A stretch of DNA of 8,605 nucleotides from Leptolyngbyaceae cyanobacterium M65_K2018_010. GTDB taxonomy: Bacteria > Cyanobacteriota > Cyanobacteriia > Phormidesmidales > Phormidesmidaceae. The notes under the pieces were generated by a model. That model was not told where the DNA came from and searched no databases. It saw only the letters and a program-made list of their open reading frames with translations. A program made the position numbers and the translations under genes. This document shows positions 6,478 to 8,605 of the stretch, in pieces (within the stretch, counting starts at the first letter, position 1; the number at the start of each line of letters is the position of its first letter). The stretch lies in assembly GCA_015295885.1 (NCBI GenBank), contig DVEE01000433.1:1-8605 (forward strand). Reading direction: 5' to 3'.

Positions 6478-6486
6478 GAAAACTAC
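6473..6486. promoter_or_regulatory. NtcA-like site GTA-N8-TAC
   Basis: GTATAGAAAACTAC fits the GTA-N8-TAC consensus of NtcA, the cyanobacterial nitrogen regulator. No good -10 box is found about 22 bp downstream on either strand, and the pattern arises by chance about twice in a window this size. It lies in the upstream region of the ABC1 kinase gene, overlapping a TATACT word, which would suit repression better than activation. Confidence 0.25.
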
Positions 6487-6541
6487 AAATAAATTTAGAG
6501 TAAAACGGTTGATAGCTACCCTAAGTTACAAAATTGAACCT

Positions 6542-6557
6542 ATTGACTTCAGTCAAT
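6542..6557. repeat. Perfect 7-bp-arm palindrome
   Basis: ATTGACT (6542-6548) and AGTCAAT (6551-6557) are exact complements around a 2-bp centre. The spacing suits a dimeric DNA-binding protein better than an RNA hairpin. Each strand also presents TTGACT, a -35-like word, but without a -10 box at 16-18 bp. Confidence 0.5.
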
Positions 6558-6601
6558 CCCTCGTAGCCTTTGACCAAGTTCATTTCAATTTTTCTGGACC
6601 C

Positions 6602-6638
6602 GTTGGCCCCGGCTGCTCTCCCCCAGGCTGGGGCCGGC
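6602..6638. terminator. GC-rich hairpin downstream of the aminotransferase gene
   Basis: GGCCCCGGC (6605-6613) pairs with GCTGGGGCC (6627-6635) around a 13-nt loop, and three further pairs at the base are possible with G-U wobbles. It lies just past the aminotransferase stop, so a terminator role is plausible. The wobbles fold only in plus-strand RNA; on the minus strand they become A-C mismatches, leaving a core of six G-C pairs. No U-tract follows on either strand. Confidence 0.4.
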
Positions 6639-6658
6639 CACCAAGGACTCACAGCCCC

Positions 6659-7816
6659 CTAGCAATACTGAGTTGCCCTCACCCCCGCGCCCACCAGGGC
6701 TTGCTTAAGGGCCTCTACCACCCTTGCCTGTTGATCGGCCCCTAACTCAGGGAACATCGGCAAAGATAAAACTTGATGGGCCGCCACCTCCGCCGCGGGG
6801 AAGGCACCCGGTTGGTAGCCCAAATGCCCATAGACCGGCTGCAGATGGAGCGGCAGAGGATAGTACACCATGCATAGCACTCCCATGTCTCGCATCAGTT
6901 GCTGCACCTGGTTACGTTCTTGACCGGCGGCGGTAGCCGAGGGCAAGCGGAGGGTGTACTGGTTCCAAACCGCTTTGCCGAAGTTAGCCTCTTGGGGTAG
7001 GACCACTTCCCCCAAGGTGCTTAAAAGTTCTTGGTAACGCTGGGCAACCCTCTGTCGTTGCTGGTTCCACTGGTCCAGGTAGCGCAACTTGATGGCTAGA
7101 ATAGCCGCCTGTACCGAGTCTAGGCGACTATTGACCCCGATCGCCTCATGGTGATATTTCACCCGGCTACCATGCTCACGCAGCATCGCCATCGTAGCCG
7201 CCAACGCCTCATCGTTGGTAGTCACGGCACCGCCATCGCCACAGCCGCCCAGGTTTTTGGTGGGAAAGAAACTAAAACAGCCTACGTGACCTAAGCTGCC
7301 GACCTGCCGCCCCTGCCATTCGGCCCCCGTGGCCTGGGCACAGTCTTCAATCACCACCAAATCGTATCGGGTTGCCACATCCAGGATAGGCCCCATATCC
7401 ACTGGTCGTCCGAACAGGTGGACCGGCATAATCGCGCGGGTGCGATCGCTAATCGCCGCCTCAATTTTGGTGATGTCTAGGTTAAAGGTGGCTAAATCAA
7501 TATCCACGAAAACCGGGGTGGCCCCCACCGCACTGATGGTTTCAGCGGTAGCGATAAAGGTAAACGGCGATGTAATCACCTCATCTCCAGGGCCAAGATT
7601 CAGAGCCCGTAGGGCCAGGTAAAGGGCATCGGTACCGGAGTTGCACACTACACAATGGTCAGTACCCACATACTGCCCAAAGGACTCAGCAAAGGACTGT
7701 ACCACTGGCCCATTGATGTATTGTCCCGAAGCCAGCACCTCTGCAACCGCAGCATTGACATCCGCTTGAATCGCCTTAAACTGCTCCGTCAAATCAACAG
7801 GAGGAATCACTACCAC
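6659..7816 (-). CDS. DegT/DnrJ/EryC1/StrS family PLP-dependent sugar aminotransferase
   Basis: This 385-aa fold-type I PLP enzyme has the normal length for the family, which moves an amino group, usually from glutamate, onto nucleotide-linked keto-sugars. The Schiff-base lysine is Lys187 in FSFFPTKNLGGCGDGG. Asp158 and Gln161 in IEDCAQ contact the cofactor ring, and SGTDAL (60-65) holds the phosphate. SPFTFIATAETI and PVFVDIDLATFNLD resemble the WbpE/WlbC-like branch that acts on UDP-3-keto sugars, but substrate cannot be settled by eye. The start is GTG at 7814-7816, with a second in-frame GTG at 7808-7810; there is no in-frame ATG before the conserved IPPVDL. No glycosyltransferase or other sugar gene lies nearby, so a role in surface polysaccharide or lipopolysaccharide is inference from the family. 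The 3' side has a GC-rich hairpin. Confidence 0.93.
   Translation of the reverse strand: MVVIPPVDLTEQFKAIQADVNAAVAEVLASGQYINGPVVQSFAESFGQYVGTDHCVVCNSGTDALYLALRALNLGPGDEVITSPFTFIATAETISAVGATPVFVDIDLATFNLDITKIEAAISDRTRAIMPVHLFGRPVDMGPILDVATRYDLVVIEDCAQATGAEWQGRQVGSLGHVGCFSFFPTKNLGGCGDGGAVTTNDEALAATMAMLREHGSRVKYHHEAIGVNSRLDSVQAAILAIKLRYLDQWNQQRQRVAQRYQELLSTLGEVVLPQEANFGKAVWNQYTLRLPSATAAGQERNQVQQLMRDMGVLCMVYYPLPLHLQPVYGHLGYQPGAFPAAEVAAHQVLSLPMFPELGADQQARVVEALKQALVGAGVRATQYC
7442..7449. repeat. HIP1 octamer GCGATCGC (in aminotransferase gene)
   Basis: Exact copy within the codons for Ile-Ser-Asp-Arg near residues 122-125. Confidence 0.9.
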
Positions 7817-8035
7817 TCGCTCACACTCAAAAATTTATAGGCTTAGTCTACCTCAAGAGAGGCTGACCACAGTGACCTTGGCTTGGGCAGGGCCACCCGG
7901 TTAAATAGGCTTGTTCACCGTCTGTGATCCCTCGAGCCAGGCCGAAGCTGCTAGCCTAGAGTGGTGTCAGGTTCATCAAGCAAGCAGCATTTACCCTTGA
8001 CTAACCTCACCTGCAAGGCCGATACCACCCATCCC
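7817..8035. other. Divergent intergenic region between aminotransferase gene and ribD
   Basis: These 219 bases should hold both promoters. On the minus strand TATAAA lies about 20 bp before the aminotransferase GTG, without a -35 box at the proper distance. TGACC occurs twice 9 bp apart near 7863-7876. For ribD I see no promoter that I would defend, no Shine-Dalgarno sequence and no FMN-riboswitch-like sequence. Confidence 0.45.
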
Positions 8036-8605
8036 ATGGACCACACCCGCTGGATGCACCGGTGCCTGGAACTAGCCCGGCAAGCCGCTGGGCAAACCGC
8101 CCCCAATCCCATGGTCGGGGCTGTGGTGATTAACCATGGGCAATTAGTGGGCGAGGGATTTCATCCCGGAGCCGGTCAGCCCCATGCGGAAGTTTTTGCC
8201 TTAGCTCAGGCCGGAGCCCAAGCCCAGGGAGCAGACCTTTACGTTAATTTAGAACCCTGCAATCATACCGGTCGCACGCCTCCCTGTACGGAAGCGATTA
8301 TCCAGGCCGGCATTCGGCGGGTCATCGCTGGTATGGTTGATCCGGATCCCCGGGGTTCTGGTCAGGGTCTAGATCGACTGCGACAAGCCGGTCTCGAAGT
8401 CATCGTAGGCATTGAAGCGGCCGCCTGCCAGCAACTCAATGAGGGCTTTGTGCGGCGCATTACTCACCAACGCCCCTTCGGTATCTATAAGTACGCCATG
8501 ACCTTAGATGGCAAAATTGCCACCCCCACTGGCCACAGCCAATGGGTAACTGGGCCCCTGGCCAGAAGGGCAGTGCACCGCCTTCGCAGTGAGTGCGATG
8601 CCGTG
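8036..8605 (+). CDS. ribD: Bifunctional riboflavin biosynthesis protein RibD (5' part, runs off window)
   Basis: RibD deaminates the pyrimidine product of GTP cyclohydrolase II and then reduces its ribose side chain with NADPH, two early steps of riboflavin synthesis in the cytosol. The window holds 190 codons without a stop; full-length RibD is usually about 360-370 aa. The deaminase domain (about 4-145) is complete: TAPNPMVGAVV (21-31), zinc ligands His50, Cys75 and Cys84, catalytic Glu52 in HAE, and PCNHTGRTPPC (74-84). The reductase domain starts at RPFGIYKYAMTLDGKIAT (146-163) and is cut off. ATG 8036 is chosen because residue 1 lies a few residues before the conserved ARxL-type helix, as in relatives. 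The frame is open back to 7955, so TTG 7997 or GTG 7961/7964 remain possible. It diverges from the aminotransferase gene, and no other riboflavin gene is visible. Confidence 0.95.
   Translation, partial: MDHTRWMHRCLELARQAAGQTAPNPMVGAVVINHGQLVGEGFHPGAGQPHAEVFALAQAGAQAQGADLYVNLEPCNHTGRTPPCTEAIIQAGIRRVIAGMVDPDPRGSGQGLDRLRQAGLEVIVGIEAAACQQLNEGFVRRITHQRPFGIYKYAMTLDGKIATPTGHSQWVTGPLARRAVHRLRSECDAV

Larger units (their letters stand above)
6461..6489 (+). promoter_or_regulatory. Possible plus-strand promoter in the AT-rich gap
   Basis: TTGTTA (6461-6466) and TACAAA (6484-6489) are separated by exactly 17 bp, each matching 4 of 6 consensus bases. A transcript would start near 6496, run antisense to the flanking genes' direction, and meet the GC-rich hairpin at 6602-6638. 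Matches of this quality occur by chance in AT-rich DNA. Confidence 0.2.
6341..6658. other. Intergenic region upstream of the ABC1 kinase gene
   Basis: This 318-bp gap lies between two minus-strand genes. The middle part, about 6455-6600, is clearly AT-richer than the rest of the window. It contains an NtcA-like palindrome, a TATACT word, a 16-bp palindrome and a GC-rich hairpin, listed separately. Nearer the kinase gene, CCTAAGGC (6418-6425) can pair with GCCTAGG (6436-6442), and GAGGCC (6385-6390) with GGCCCTC (6397-6403), each with one bulge, so the kinase mRNA leader may be structured. I see no convincing protein gene. Confidence 0.55.

Noticed and set aside
6509..6745. Plus-strand open frame of 78 codons between the kinase and aminotransferase genes
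   Set aside because: It needs a TTG start without a Shine-Dalgarno sequence, runs through the GC-rich hairpin and overlaps the aminotransferase end; proline-rich tail looks like chance.
7900..8035. FMN riboswitch upstream of ribD
   Set aside because: None of the conserved RFN-element words are present, and the leader is short.
1..8605. CRISPR array, insertion sequence, prophage, or defence gene cluster
   Set aside because: No regularly spaced direct repeats, transposase, integrase or toxin-like genes were seen; the genes present are housekeeping or light-harvesting genes.

Overview
The window reads as an ordinary chromosomal segment of a cyanobacterium. The best evidence is an apcD-type gene, encoding the allophycocyanin alpha-B terminal emitter of the phycobilisome. 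It is supported by five copies of the HIP1 octamer GCGATCGC in 8.6 kb, where a random octamer would be expected about 0.1 times, and by an ABC1-family kinase of the cyanobacterial/plastid kind. Coding sequence is GC-rich and similar in style across the genes, so I see no sign of recent transfer. I cannot name the genus.

Layout: an imperfectly explained inverted repeat at 1-46 and a small tandem repeat lead into sfsA (+, 163-906). A 313-bp gap with no gene follows, then apcD on the minus strand (1220-1705). A 393-bp divergent gap separates apcD from a plus-strand pair, an RlmD-type RNA m5U methyltransferase (2099-3466) and lpxD (3497-4537), 30 bp apart and probably co-transcribed. lpxD converges on a minus-strand ABC1/AarF kinase (4634-6340, GTG start) across a 96-bp gap holding a hairpin. 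A 318-bp, partly AT-rich gap contains an NtcA-like palindrome, a 7-bp-arm palindrome and a GC-rich hairpin. A minus-strand DegT/DnrJ-family sugar aminotransferase follows (6659-7816, GTG start). After a 219-bp divergent gap, ribD starts at 8036 on the plus strand and runs off the window with 190 codons present.

The genes do not form one pathway. They cover light harvesting (apcD), rRNA modification (rlmD), lipid A acylation (lpxD), a possible sugar aminotransferase for surface polysaccharide, prenylquinone or membrane-linked kinase function (ABC1), riboflavin synthesis (ribD) and the poorly understood nuclease-fold protein SfsA. Of these, only rlmD-lpxD looks like an operon.

I found no mobile element, CRISPR array, rRNA or intact tRNA gene, and no gene set suggesting a new defence, biosynthetic or regulatory system. 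The observations worth checking are small-scale: intergenic palindromes and hairpins, a possible unannotated plus-strand transcript near 6461-6638, a hairpin beside the rlmD ribosome binding site, and nucleotide-level periodicity in lpxD. Promoter and terminator calls rest on eye matching and are tentative.
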